From Sphingobacterium phlebotomi (lineage in GTDB: Bacteria > Bacteroidota > Bacteroidia > Sphingobacteriales > Sphingobacteriaceae): 64,000 nt of DNA. Positions 33,562 to 42,529 of this stretch are shown piece by piece. Where the stretch lies: NCBI RefSeq assembly GCF_008180195.1, contig NZ_VTAV01000017.1:49830-113829 (forward strand), read 5' to 3'. Made by a program: the position numbers and the translations under genes. Below the pieces are notes generated by a model, which worked only from the letters and a program-made list of their open reading frames with translations, ran no database searches and was not told the origin of the DNA. Numbering within the stretch: the first letter of the stretch is position 1; each line of letters starts with the position of its first letter.

Positions 33562-34701
33562 TTACCAGATCATCCTAACCTCCTTTCCGTTACGTTCAAA
33601 TTTAACCTTGCCGACTAATTCCAAGTCGGCCAACAGTTCATCGATTCCTGCTGTGATTGGGAAACTTCCTCCGAAGCGCTTCTTGGGGAGATTCGCGTCG
33701 ATAACGATCCGTACATCATACCACCTCGCCACGCTACGCATGACCGAAATTACATCCATGTCGTCAAACAGAAAGTAACCGTTTTTCCAAGCCATCGCCT
33801 GCTCCAAGTTACTCTGTTTCTTCACTAACTTTCCATCTGTCGAGGAAATAGCCTCAAAACCCGGAGTCAAGGAAAGCGTCTTACCCAAATGGTACACATC
33901 TACACCACCTTCCAATAGTGCGGTGCGTACCTCATTATCTGAAGCATATGCAGAAACCGTGAAATGTGTACCCGTCACCGTGATTTCCCGTCCTTGCGTC
34001 AGCACCTTAAACGGTCTCGACCGGTCGGTCATTACTTCAAAATAAGCCTCCCCGTTTAATACGACCTTACGTTCACGCCCCGTAAATGCGATAGGATAAG
34101 TGAGCGTTGTTGCTGTATTCATCCATACTTTTGTTCCATCGGGTAAGACCACCTTGAATTGTTTTCCATTGGGCACATGGAGCGTGTTTTGCGCTGGGGT
34201 CTCGGACGTACTTCCTGACTCAGCATTCGACGACTTCTTGTAAACCAGTTCACCGCCGTCCAGTTTCTGGATATCGACACGGCCAGTATGACGCACCAGT
34301 CCGCGTTCTAAGCTATCTACCCCAACTACCGAACCGTCGGCCAATGTTAACCGGATACCATCGGATGGATAGGAAGCTGTTTCTGAAATTACGAACAATT
34401 TTTCCTGAGCGTCTTTCTTCTCTCCGAGAGACCACATCACTCCAAAAACTGCCAGTAGAGAAGCCGCAACACCTCCATACCATAATCTTTTAGACCGGGA
34501 AGGTTTGCCTACATGACGTCGCTTATCAATCCCTTGCCTAATCCGAATCCCCATTAACACTCTCTCCTCCTCGCTTTCCCACGACCAATTGTCGATAACG
34601 GGGTCACGAAGAACCATTTCTTCCAGAAAGCGCTTTTCCGCCTTGGAACAGGTACCATCGGCATACCGATGCAATAATTTTCGAAATTCTTCTCGCTGCA
34701 T
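33562..34701 (-). CDS. FecR-type anti-sigma factor
   Basis: Inner-membrane regulator of 379 aa that holds the partner sigma factor until the transporter signals. The cytoplasmic N-terminus (about 1-85; RKLLHRYADGTCSKAEKRFLEE) is followed by one membrane segment near residues 89-108, the FecR domain (LHVPNGKQFKVVLPDGTKVWMN, ALLEGGVDVY), and a C-terminal DUF4974-like domain (NGYFLFDDMDVISVMRSVARWYDV). It follows the sigma gene on the same strand, and two tandem 16-nt repeats sit just before its ATG. Confidence 0.95.
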   Translation of the reverse strand: MQREEFRKLLHRYADGTCSKAEKRFLEEMVLRDPVIDNWSWESEEERVLMGIRIRQGIDKRRHVGKPSRSKRLWYGGVAASLLAVFGVMWSLGEKKDAQEKLFVISETASYPSDGIRLTLADGSVVGVDSLERGLVRHTGRVDIQKLDGGELVYKKSSNAESGSTSETPAQNTLHVPNGKQFKVVLPDGTKVWMNTATTLTYPIAFTGRERKVVLNGEAYFEVMTDRSRPFKVLTQGREITVTGTHFTVSAYASDNEVRTALLEGGVDVYHLGKTLSLTPGFEAISSTDGKLVKKQSNLEQAMAWKNGYFLFDDMDVISVMRSVARWYDVRIVIDANLPKKRFGGSFPITAGIDELLADLELVGKVKFERNGKEVRMIW

Positions 34702-34704
34702 GTC

Positions 34705-34736
34705 AGTTTATAATAGTCCCAGTTTATAATGGTCCC
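34705..34736. repeat. Two tandem 16-nt repeats before fecR
   Basis: AGTTTATAATAGTCCC (34705-34720) and AGTTTATAATGGTCCC (34721-34736) are adjacent and differ at one base. They end 4 nt before the fecR start codon on the minus strand. Confidence 0.8.
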
Positions 34737-34820
34737 TTTATTGAAAGAGTATAACACCGTGGCCAAAGGGGTACGTCTCGAATAAATTATTCAGCAAACA
34801 ACTGATAATCAGAAAGAAAA

Positions 34821-35411
34821 TTAATTAAAATAGTTAATGGTTAGTGTCAAGATGAGATATGAAATGTAATCCTCATCGAGTCTAAGGCGTAAGTGTTTCA
34901 ACGATTTATTGATTTGTTTTTTTACTGTCTGATCCGAAATCTTCAATCGTTCGGCGATCTCCTTATAAGACAGATGCTCTTTACGGCTTAGCACAAATAC
35001 CTCACGCATCCGCTCCGGAAGTTTATCAACCTCGGCATCAATGATGTCCGATAACTCTCGAGTATCTATTTTCGCCAACATACTTTCATCGGCTTCCCCA
35101 TAATGATCAACGAGTCGACGTTCAATATCACCATGTTTCACTTGCTCGCGAAAGCGCTTAAAAGCCAAATTTCTCGCAATAACAAACAAGTACGATTTTA
35201 TGGATTTGATATTTCCCAATTTACCGCGCATCTCCCAAAAAGCTATAAACGTTTCTTGGACGATATCGGCGACGTCATTTTCATCCGGCAAAATACGGAT
35301 AACATACCGAAATAGGCGTTCCCAATACGCATCGTAAATAGCAGAAAAAGATGATTCCTCTTCTGTACCTAAAATCCGGATATGATGCGTATTTTTATTT
35401 TTGGTTGCCAT
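34821..35411 (-). CDS. ECF RNA polymerase sigma factor
   Basis: A 196-aa sigma-70-family factor of the Bacteroidota-expanded FecI-like group. Region 2 includes FSAIYDAYWERLFRYVIRIL and DIVQETFIAFWEMRG; region 4 includes LPERMREVFVLSRKEHLSYKEIAERL with a helix-turn-helix. It is the first gene of the locus, 119 nt before fecR, and carries its own housekeeping-type promoter, so it is probably made at a low level and held by FecR. Expected targets are susC and possibly the GH16 gene. Confidence 0.95.
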   Translation of the reverse strand: MATKNKNTHHIRILGTEEESSFSAIYDAYWERLFRYVIRILPDENDVADIVQETFIAFWEMRGKLGNIKSIKSYLFVIARNLAFKRFREQVKHGDIERRLVDHYGEADESMLAKIDTRELSDIIDAEVDKLPERMREVFVLSRKEHLSYKEIAERLKISDQTVKKQINKSLKHLRLRLDEDYISYLILTLTINYFN

Positions 35412-35451
35412 AAATCTACCTTATCATAAGTCACAATTGATCTGTGTGAAA

Positions 35452-35485
35452 CAAATGTACATTAAATCGCTCAATTACACACAAA
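35452..35485 (-). promoter_or_regulatory. Candidate promoter of the ECF sigma gene
   Basis: On the minus strand TTTG (35485-35482) and TACATTTG (35459-35452) are 22 nt apart. The leader would be about 35 nt. The spacing is slightly long but the -7 is an exact match. Confidence 0.55.
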
Positions 35486-35560
35486 CGGATAAAAATTAAG
35501 CAGCTTTACCGCCCCCAAGTCGCCCCATTGCTTATCTTTATGTTGATTTAAAAAAGTTAT

Positions 35561-35635
35561 ATGAAAACAGCAGGACTAGACGTACATAAAGATAATGATT
35601 TCGGTGGGTATAGAAAAAAATCAATATGTTTGTAA
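35561..35635 (+). pseudogene. Remnant of an IS110-family transposase (N-terminal scrap)
   Basis: A 24-codon frame opens MKTAGLDVHKDND, which matches the start of IS110-family transposases (the first catalytic Asp lies in GLDVHKD), and then breaks off in a lysine-rich run and TAA. The rest of the element is not present: the SprT-like gene starts 3 nt after the stop. It marks an old insertion or recombination point between the glycan locus and the core genes. Short length leaves some doubt. Confidence 0.5.
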
Positions 35636-35638
35636 AAC

Positions 35639-36274
35639 ATGCCCGATTTCTCTAAACAACTTAGTCAATATATGCCGGAGGCTGCTGCTCCGATTATTTC
35701 CGCATGGATTAACGACACCGGATGTCAATTCAGAATTTCGAGACGTCGCAGAACAAAACTAGGCGACTATACCGCACCATTTCGCGGAGCACCCCATAAA
35801 ATATCGGTCAATTACGACCTCAACCCCTATGCTTTTCTTGTTACAACTATACACGAATTTGCCCATCTACAAACTTGGCAACAGCACAAACACCGGGTGA
35901 AGCCACATGGCACCGAATGGAAGAACCATTACAAACTGTTGATGGCTCCTTTTCTCCAATTAGGTATTTTCCCGGCAGATATTCGCCAAGCCATCGTACA
36001 ATACATGGAAAATCCGGCGGCCTCCAGTTGTACAGACGTACACTTATACCGCACGTTGAGAAAGTACGACGAAAATGCGACCGAACAACTTACCATAGAA
36101 TCTATTCCGACAAATAGTATATTTGCATTGGAGAATGGACGTATTTTCCAAAAGAGAGAAAAACTTAGAAAGCGATATAAATGTATCGAGCTTAGTACAG
36201 ATCGCGCCTATCTCATCCACCCTATTGCCGAGGTTATTTTAATAGAGGATGCAGGGGGTATTAAAAATATATAA
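35639..36274 (+). CDS. SprT-like zinc metalloprotease-family protein
   Basis: A 211-aa cytoplasmic protein with the zinc motif HEFAH (His72, Glu73, His76) and a further histidine in HGTEW (His90), the arrangement of SprT/Spartan-like proteins. Eukaryotic relatives cut DNA-protein crosslinks; the bacterial role is unsettled. The C-terminal 70 residues are a basic, beta-rich module. The next gene starts 2 nt after its stop, so the two may be cotranscribed. Confidence 0.82.
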   Translation: MPDFSKQLSQYMPEAAAPIISAWINDTGCQFRISRRRRTKLGDYTAPFRGAPHKISVNYDLNPYAFLVTTIHEFAHLQTWQQHKHRVKPHGTEWKNHYKLLMAPFLQLGIFPADIRQAIVQYMENPAASSCTDVHLYRTLRKYDENATEQLTIESIPTNSIFALENGRIFQKREKLRKRYKCIELSTDRAYLIHPIAEVILIEDAGGIKNI

Positions 36275-36276
36275 CG

Positions 36277-37941
36277 ATGATGAAAAAAAACTTACTATTG
36301 ATTCCCGCTCTGGCGGGTGTATTGTTCTCCTGTCAAGAGGGCAAACAAGACAGGCATAATACAGATGGGCTAGATTCCACGGCTTTGTCTGCTATTACAG
36401 AAGACACCTATAGAGCACATGTGATCAAACTTTCTTCGGATGAGTTTCTTGGTCGGAAACCTTTTACCAAAGGAGATACGCTGACTGTACAATATATTGA
36501 GCAACAGTTTAAAGATTTAGGATTGCAACCCGGCAACGGCGAATCGTATTTTCAAGAAGTACCTTTGGTGGAGATAGCCTCGGAGCCTAAGCATAAAACC
36601 CTAACATTTAAAGGCAAATCAGGCACTGTTTCGGCAAACCATCTCGATGATTATGTTATCGGAAGTCGGCGTCTACAAGATGATATCGACATACCCGAAT
36701 CAGCATTGGTTTTCGTCGGGTTCGGCATTGTTGCTCCGGAGTTTGATTGGAACGATTACGAGGGTTTGGATGTCAAAGGTAAAACGGTGGTAGCGATGGT
36801 GAGCGATCCAGGTAGATATGATAAAAGCTTATTTAAGGCGGATACGATGACCTACTATGGCCGTTGGAAATATAAATATGAAGAAGCTGCCCGTCAGGGT
36901 GCGGCCGGTATTCTGTTGATTCACGAAACGGAGGCAGCAAGTTACGGTTGGAACGTGGTCCGATCAGGTTGGTCCGGACCTCAACTTGAATTGGTATCAG
37001 AAGACGATGGAGCTTCATTCGCCGAGTTTGAAGGATGGATTTCCAATGAAACGTCCAAGAAACTCTTCCAGTTAGCAGGGGTATCGCCGGATATTATGGA
37101 AGAAGCTAAGAAACCTGGGTTTAAAGCTGTGCCTCTAGATGTAACCACCTCTGTAGGCATCCATAATACATTTCGAAAATCGACTTCCAATAATGTCATT
37201 GCAAAAATAGAAGGTTCCAAGAGACCGGAAGAGGTCATTATTTATACGGCACATTGGGATCATCTGGGCGTAGGAGAGTCTGTTGATGGTGATGCTATTT
37301 ATAATGGTGCCATTGACAATGCGGCGGGTGTATCGGCATTGTTCGAAATAGCAAAAGCTTTTCAAGCAGCACAGGTAAAACCAGAGCGTTCGATTGTTTT
37401 CCTTGCCGTAACAGCAGAAGAAGAGGGTCTACTTGGATCAGCCTATTATTCACAGCACCCTATTTATCCATTGAATAAAACCATCGCTAACCTTAATATG
37501 GATGCTTTCAGTGCATTAGGAGCAACTAAAGATGTTTCGGTGGTAGGCATCGGACAAACAGAGATTGAAGATTACGTAGAGAAATCAGCAGCGAAATTCG
37601 GGCGCGTGATGAAAGGAGAAAGTGATCCGACTTCTGGGGGGTTCTACCGTTCCGACCACTTCAACTTCGTAAAAGTAGGTGTTCCGGGGCTATTTATGGG
37701 GGCTGGGAGCGAACTTCTATCGAGCGATACGGCTGATATTGAACGCCGAAGAGAAGCCCTTGCGGGCCGGTACCATACCGTAATGGATGAAGTAGACGAA
37801 AACTGGGATTTCGGTGGTATTTTGGAAGATATACGCTTATTTTTCGACATCGGCTATACCATGAGTATGGAAAGTACATTCCCCAACTTTAAGGCGAAGT
37901 CCGAATTTAAGGAACTGGGAGATAAACGTTTGGGATTATAA
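36277..37941 (+). CDS. M28-family zinc aminopeptidase lipoprotein with PA domain
   Basis: A 554-aa lipoprotein (lipobox LFSC, Cys19). A PA domain is inserted before the catalytic part (about 130-280; LVFVGFGIVAPEFDWNDYEG, RQGAAGILLIHET). Catalytic residues follow the M28 order: His326 and Asp328 (TAHWDHLG), bridging Asp347 (AIDNAAG), Glu381-Glu382 (TAEEEG), and a late histidine in RSDHFNF. It probably trims peptides at the cell envelope. ATG at 36277 and the next codon (also ATG) are both possible starts. Confidence 0.92.
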   Translation: MMKKNLLLIPALAGVLFSCQEGKQDRHNTDGLDSTALSAITEDTYRAHVIKLSSDEFLGRKPFTKGDTLTVQYIEQQFKDLGLQPGNGESYFQEVPLVEIASEPKHKTLTFKGKSGTVSANHLDDYVIGSRRLQDDIDIPESALVFVGFGIVAPEFDWNDYEGLDVKGKTVVAMVSDPGRYDKSLFKADTMTYYGRWKYKYEEAARQGAAGILLIHETEAASYGWNVVRSGWSGPQLELVSEDDGASFAEFEGWISNETSKKLFQLAGVSPDIMEEAKKPGFKAVPLDVTTSVGIHNTFRKSTSNNVIAKIEGSKRPEEVIIYTAHWDHLGVGESVDGDAIYNGAIDNAAGVSALFEIAKAFQAAQVKPERSIVFLAVTAEEEGLLGSAYYSQHPIYPLNKTIANLNMDAFSALGATKDVSVVGIGQTEIEDYVEKSAAKFGRVMKGESDPTSGGFYRSDHFNFVKVGVPGLFMGAGSELLSSDTADIERRREALAGRYHTVMDEVDENWDFGGILEDIRLFFDIGYTMSMESTFPNFKAKSEFKELGDKRLGL

Positions 37942-37977
37942 ATTTATTAGAGAGAGAACAATTAAATACAAACAAAC

Positions 37978-38406
37978 ATGTTAACAGGAATGAAACATCT
38001 ACATTCAACTTTAGCCGTTATCTTATTATTGGCTTTAGTTATTTCAATTGTAATTACAGCAGTCAATTATTTCAAGGCAAACCCGTACAACCGCAAAATA
38101 GCGTTGATTGGGCTAATCAGTGCACACCTTCAGCTTATTGTCGGGTTAGTTATCTATTTCGTTTCCCCTCTCGGGATACAGAGTTTCTCTGGAGCAAACA
38201 TGAGCAACAGCTTATCCAGGTTATATTTTTTAGAGCATCCGCTGATGATGCTTATTGGGATTATACTGGTTACCATCGGTTATTCAAAAGCGAAAAGAGC
38301 AACCGAGGGTTATGCCGCCAATAGGACGGTGTTCATTATGTACACTATTGGCTTAATTGTATTTTTATCCCGTATTCCCTGGAGTACCTGGTCGCTTTTA
38401 GCATAA
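37978..38406 (+). CDS. Small integral membrane protein with four predicted segments
   Basis: A 142-aa protein with hydrophobic segments near residues 9-30, 40-60, 84-103 and 118-135. Histidines sit near the membrane faces (MKHLHS, SAHLQ, LEHPLM), which has led relatives to be annotated as cytochrome b-like; I see no firm haem-binding pattern and leave the function open. It starts 36 nt after the peptidase gene, and its stop codon lies in a long bidirectional terminator. Confidence 0.7.
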   Translation: MLTGMKHLHSTLAVILLLALVISIVITAVNYFKANPYNRKIALIGLISAHLQLIVGLVIYFVSPLGIQSFSGANMSNSLSRLYFLEHPLMMLIGIILVTIGYSKAKRATEGYAANRTVFIMYTIGLIVFLSRIPWSTWSLLA

Positions 38407-38450
38407 TAAAACAAAAGCCCGGACGAAAATGTCCGGGCTTTTGTTTTATT
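38405..38450 (+). terminator. Bidirectional intrinsic terminator with 20-bp stem
   Basis: A perfect 20-bp stem (38405-38424 with 38431-38450) closes a 6-nt loop. The GC-rich centre and A/T-rich base let it serve both the plus-strand membrane gene, whose stop codon it overlaps, and the facing gene that ends at 38470. Confidence 0.93.
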
Positions 38451-38469
38451 CATTATTGAAAAAGGAAAC

Positions 38470-38730
38470 CTAGTTTTTGTTTTTGCCAAATCCCAAAATC
38501 TCGAATACTACTTTGAATGCAATGATCGACGCCACTACCATCAATATATTTGCTATCAAAGAAAACATAAAGGTCATCTGATCCAACGAAGGTAAAACAT
38601 CAGGAACAAACCGGATGAATACACCTACCAAACCAATGACAATCGCAACCGTTAATTGTACATAATATTCCGTGCGATTAGCGTTATTGTCTGTCTTTTT
38701 TGCGGGTCTTTGAGACACAGTATTTTCCAT
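38470..38730 (-). CDS. Small membrane protein, two predicted segments
   Basis: An 86-aa protein with a charged N-terminus (about 25 residues) and two hydrophobic segments near residues 26-46 and 56-80, followed by a short basic tail GFGKNKN. No family is recognised. It is a stand-alone minus-strand gene sharing a terminator with its convergent neighbour. Confidence 0.65.
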   Translation of the reverse strand: MENTVSQRPAKKTDNNANRTEYYVQLTVAIVIGLVGVFIRFVPDVLPSLDQMTFMFSLIANILMVVASIIAFKVVFEILGFGKNKN

Positions 38731-38807
38731 ATCAGTCTATATCTTTTTTTATTGACTACAAATATATCACTTTTTTCTTATTATTGCAGAGGAGATTTTA
38801 ATCTAAC

Positions 38808-39341
38808 GTGAAGCACATCATTCGCATACTGGTTTTCGTTTTTTTGTCCGTCGCATCAGCACAGGCGCAGCCACAACGTATCGATAATTTTATCGTAAAG
38901 GAAAACCTAACCCAAAATAGCAAGCTTGCCATTATCGCTCTAGATAGTGCCGAACAGCCTTTAGAAAGAATCGATGGCACATTTGTTTTCAACCTCAATG
39001 GCTTTCAGCAGGACCTCCGATTTCACGATGGGGTTGCTGTAGTACAACAGCCGGTAGAATCCTCTACATTTGTTTTCTTCAAACATAAAAACCAGGAAAA
39101 AACCGTTAGCAAGCTATACTATATCCATAAAAAAAACAGCGAGCTGAAGCCATTTAAAATTAACGGGTTGCTGCTCTTATTCATTCCGTTAGCTATCTTA
39201 TTGATAGCCTATCTATTTAGGCGGTTCCTTGTGACCTTCGTTGTTCTGGCGGTGGTATATGCCTATTTTCACTTTTCCAAAGGATTAGATTTTTCCAATA
39301 TCATGGAAAGTATATTAGATGCGTTGAAGAGTTTGATCTAA
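38808..39341 (+). CDS. Exported membrane protein of unknown function
   Basis: A 177-aa protein with a signal peptide (about 1-20, ending AQAQ), a soluble beta-rich part of about 95 residues, and two close hydrophobic segments near 121-136 and 139-156. The C-terminal 20 residues look amphipathic. No family is recognised. Its stop codon overlaps the end of tamL by 4 nt, tail to tail. Confidence 0.68.
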   Translation: MKHIIRILVFVFLSVASAQAQPQRIDNFIVKENLTQNSKLAIIALDSAEQPLERIDGTFVFNLNGFQQDLRFHDGVAVVQQPVESSTFVFFKHKNQEKTVSKLYYIHKKNSELKPFKINGLLLLFIPLAILLIAYLFRRFLVTFVVLAVVYAYFHFSKGLDFSNIMESILDALKSLI

Positions 39342-41689
39342 AACGGCAATCCCACACTAAAATTATATTGGATAAAATTATAACGGTCTGGGCGATGGGT
39401 CTCATAAAAATTCTGTTTGAATTCCCGGCTATTAAAGAAGTCTTTGATTACCCATTGGTCGCCTTTGGCAAATTGCGGGTCTTTCAATTTTAATCCTGCA
39501 TCCAAACGGATAATAAAATAGTCCATATCCAGCCGCACGCCAAAGCCCGTCCCGAGGGCTATCTGCGAAAGAAATTCGTTGGCTTTAAACGTACCGTTGG
39601 TCGTAATCTCGTTATCTCTTAACAACCAGATATTTCCGGCATCGATAAATGTCGCACCATTCAACTTTGCACCCAAAAAATTATTCAACATCCGAAAGCG
39701 GTATTCCGCATTTGCTTCCAACTTGATCTCACCCAGCTGGTCCAGGTTCCGTAAATTTAGCCGTAAACGTTCCGGTAAATCTGCACGGTTATAGTTACCA
39801 GGCCCCAAAGTACGTGCCTGCCAAGCCCGGATGCCGTTCATCCCGCCCCCAAAAAAGCTTTTCTCAAATATCAGCAACCGGGAATTATTGCCATAGGGAA
39901 CGGCAACCCCACCGTTGAATCGCAACACAAACTGTTTGTTGCCACCCAAATGGCGATACCAGCGGTAATCAATTTCCGTTTTGGCAAACTGTAAATAAGG
40001 TACACCAAACAACAGGCGCTCGTCTTCGGTTGATGTTTCCAACTTCAATACGTCACTTAACAACCCTAATACATTTCCACTACTCTCCAATCCGACACGG
40101 AAATAATTGAAATTTTCTCTGGTCAAAAGTTTCGCGGCATTATAGGTATAGTTATATTGGGCACTTAGTCCAAAATACTCTCGATTGTTACTCCTAACGT
40201 ATAGCAAGTAACCTTCATCCTCCAATTGCCGTTGAAATGCCTCGTCCAATCTTCCCACGCGGTATTCAACAGAAATCGGTGTTAAACTGTGCTGTGAGCG
40301 CGGGCTAGTATACCATATATAATTTAGCGAGTTGGTAAAATACCTATTGGAATAGGTTTGGTCTTGTTGAAAAAATTGCAGTGTACTGGAAAAGGTGGTT
40401 CGTGGCAGACCATAGGTTCCGGTACTGGAATTTTCAAACGGTGTCATCAAACGTGGAATAATAAGATTAACGCCTACTTGAAAATCATTATTAAAAATCT
40501 TATTGGATAGATTCCCTTCCAAACGAGGATCAAACAATACCCCATACCGCATCTTTACTTCCAGTTGCTCTGCACCACCAAATACGTTGCGATGTGAAAA
40601 GGTATTCCCGACATTGAAACCACTCATACCCGAACTAAACGTAAACTCTCCTTCCACTTGGTTTGCCATAACCGGACGGGGCGTTAGTTCGTAAAATGTA
40701 TGCAAACGACCATTCCCCGTTTTTTGATGGTTAATTTTCACGTTCCTGAAACCATTCATTTCATAAAGGCGGTCATACGATTGATTTTCTTTTTTTAGAT
40801 CAAAGCGCATGCCTGGTCGCAAATACATATATCTGGATAAAGGCTTTAGCCGAAAGTGTCCAGTTTCGTCGATATACGTAATACGCAAGTTGGTATCTAC
40901 ACTCGAATGAGGGTCCCTTGTACTGGTCTGTCCGTAAGGTAATATGACCTTTACAAAGACACTGTCAATATGATAAACAGGGTGTCGGGTGCTATCTGTT
41001 GGATCTTCTATCGCCACGTGGAGGTCAGCTTGTTTCAAGACCGCATTTGTATCAATTCCCACCCGCATATATTGTCGAAGATAATCGTAGTATCCACGTT
41101 CTTTCAGTTTTTCATAAAGTTTCTCCCGCTCATCCAACAAATCCGCACTGTCGAACTGCTTTCCTGTTTTAGCAGACGATTTCGGTCTTATCTCTTTTGC
41201 ATATATCTCTTCAATGGCGGGGTCGTCCGCTCGATAGTGAATATCGCCAAACAGAAACGGCTGTCCTAAAGTAACATCAAAATCAATGTGGGCTTTCTTT
41301 TTTTTCACCTTGACTTGAGGCATCACAAATGCATTAAAATATCCTTTCGTCTGGAGATATCGATTAATTTGTTGTGCAGATAGCTCCACCAAGGATGAAT
41401 CAAGCACATGAGGCGGTTCGCCCACATTCCGTCTATTTTCCAATTTATATCGTCCTCGCCGGGTGTTGAACAAATTGTATATGGTGAGATTTAGTCTCGA
41501 ATTCGGTTTAATTTCATTCGATATATACGCTGTTGCATTTTCCTTTATATTTGGGGGAACGCCCGTGATATCCACATCCGTCACCAACGCTTGTCCTTCT
41601 TCTAAGTATCTTGCCGAACGACAGGATGCAAAAAATAGCAACAAAAGCATTATACTTGCACAAACAAAAAAACTGTACTTCTTAATCAT
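39338..41689 (-). CDS. tamL: Translocation and assembly module lipoprotein TamL (BamA/Omp85 family)
   Basis: A 783-aa outer-membrane lipoprotein (lipobox FASC, Cys23). The N-terminal half has POTRA-like repeats (GQALVTDVDITGVPPNI, GDIHYRADDPAIEEIY, FRNVKINHQKTGNG), and the C-terminal half is an Omp85 barrel with FFGGGMNGIRAWQARTLGPG, containing the family's RAW motif, and a final phenylalanine. In Bacteroidota this protein replaces TamA and works with TamB in outer-membrane assembly. Its start codon is only 6 bp from the divergent methyltransferase gene. Confidence 0.9.
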   Translation of the reverse strand: MIKKYSFFVCASIMLLLLFFASCRSARYLEEGQALVTDVDITGVPPNIKENATAYISNEIKPNSRLNLTIYNLFNTRRGRYKLENRRNVGEPPHVLDSSLVELSAQQINRYLQTKGYFNAFVMPQVKVKKKKAHIDFDVTLGQPFLFGDIHYRADDPAIEEIYAKEIRPKSSAKTGKQFDSADLLDEREKLYEKLKERGYYDYLRQYMRVGIDTNAVLKQADLHVAIEDPTDSTRHPVYHIDSVFVKVILPYGQTSTRDPHSSVDTNLRITYIDETGHFRLKPLSRYMYLRPGMRFDLKKENQSYDRLYEMNGFRNVKINHQKTGNGRLHTFYELTPRPVMANQVEGEFTFSSGMSGFNVGNTFSHRNVFGGAEQLEVKMRYGVLFDPRLEGNLSNKIFNNDFQVGVNLIIPRLMTPFENSSTGTYGLPRTTFSSTLQFFQQDQTYSNRYFTNSLNYIWYTSPRSQHSLTPISVEYRVGRLDEAFQRQLEDEGYLLYVRSNNREYFGLSAQYNYTYNAAKLLTRENFNYFRVGLESSGNVLGLLSDVLKLETSTEDERLLFGVPYLQFAKTEIDYRWYRHLGGNKQFVLRFNGGVAVPYGNNSRLLIFEKSFFGGGMNGIRAWQARTLGPGNYNRADLPERLRLNLRNLDQLGEIKLEANAEYRFRMLNNFLGAKLNGATFIDAGNIWLLRDNEITTNGTFKANEFLSQIALGTGFGVRLDMDYFIIRLDAGLKLKDPQFAKGDQWVIKDFFNSREFKQNFYETHRPDRYNFIQYNFSVGLPF

Positions 41690-41695
41690 TAAGCA

Positions 41696-42451
41696 ATGTT
41701 ATCAAAAGCGCAAATTAGTTTAATTACGTCATTGCAACATAAAAAGTTTCGCAAACAACATGGACTTTTTATCGTCGAAGGTGTGAAGTCAGTGCTCGAA
41801 TTTCTATCTTCCGATTACCAAATTCACAGCTTATACACCACGGCGGAAGCTCGAACAAAAATGGGTAATTTACCGCAAAAATTAAAATATATAGAGATTA
41901 CCCCGGCCGAATTTCAAAAAATTTCCAGCTTAACCAATCCACAGGGGGTACTGGCACTCGTTCATTTACCAACGCTTGAAAGCTTTGATTGGAGTCTTTT
42001 AAGACAACAGCATAACTTACTTCTGGATGATATACAGGATCCCGGAAATTTGGGAACTATCATCCGAACGGCTGAATGGTTCGGCATAAACCATATTATT
42101 TGCTCCGTGGGCACCGTTGATGCTTTCAATCCTAAAGTTGTACAAGCAACGATGGGTTCGTTGGCCCGTGTTAAAATATATTACACCTCTTTGGGGGACT
42201 TTATAAATCAATCCGAAATGTCTACTTTTGGCGCGCTTCTCGAAGGCAAATCTATTTATAAAACGGACTTCGGGAATGCTGGACTTATTATCATGGGTAA
42301 TGAGGGAAATGGTATCGGCGACGACATCGTAAAAAAAGTGGACTATGCGGTTACCATTCCCCGTATCGGAAATGCGGAATCGCTCAATGTAGCTGTCGCT
42401 ACAACGGTTTTCTGCGCTGAAATTGCAAGACAAAAATTGAAACCATCATAG
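41696..42451 (+). CDS. RNA 2'-O-methyltransferase, TrmH/SpoU family
   Basis: A 251-aa SAM-dependent RNA methyltransferase with the knotted SPOUT fold. The N-terminal substrate-binding part (KKFRKQHGLFIVEGVKSV) is followed by motif 1 LLLDDIQDPGNLGTIIRTAEWFG, motif 2 IIMGNEGNGI and motif 3 IPRIGNAESLNVAVA. It is of the RlmB/TrmH type, but whether the target is 23S rRNA or tRNA cannot be told. Divergent from tamL. Confidence 0.92.
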   Translation: MLSKAQISLITSLQHKKFRKQHGLFIVEGVKSVLEFLSSDYQIHSLYTTAEARTKMGNLPQKLKYIEITPAEFQKISSLTNPQGVLALVHLPTLESFDWSLLRQQHNLLLDDIQDPGNLGTIIRTAEWFGINHIICSVGTVDAFNPKVVQATMGSLARVKIYYTSLGDFINQSEMSTFGALLEGKSIYKTDFGNAGLIIMGNEGNGIGDDIVKKVDYAVTIPRIGNAESLNVAVATTVFCAEIARQKLKPS

Positions 42452-42529
42452 TTTATTCAAACCACACAAGGGGATGAATAAACTTGATAGCTTCATCGCC
42501 ATTGAAGAAAAAATTTATTCGGATGAAAA

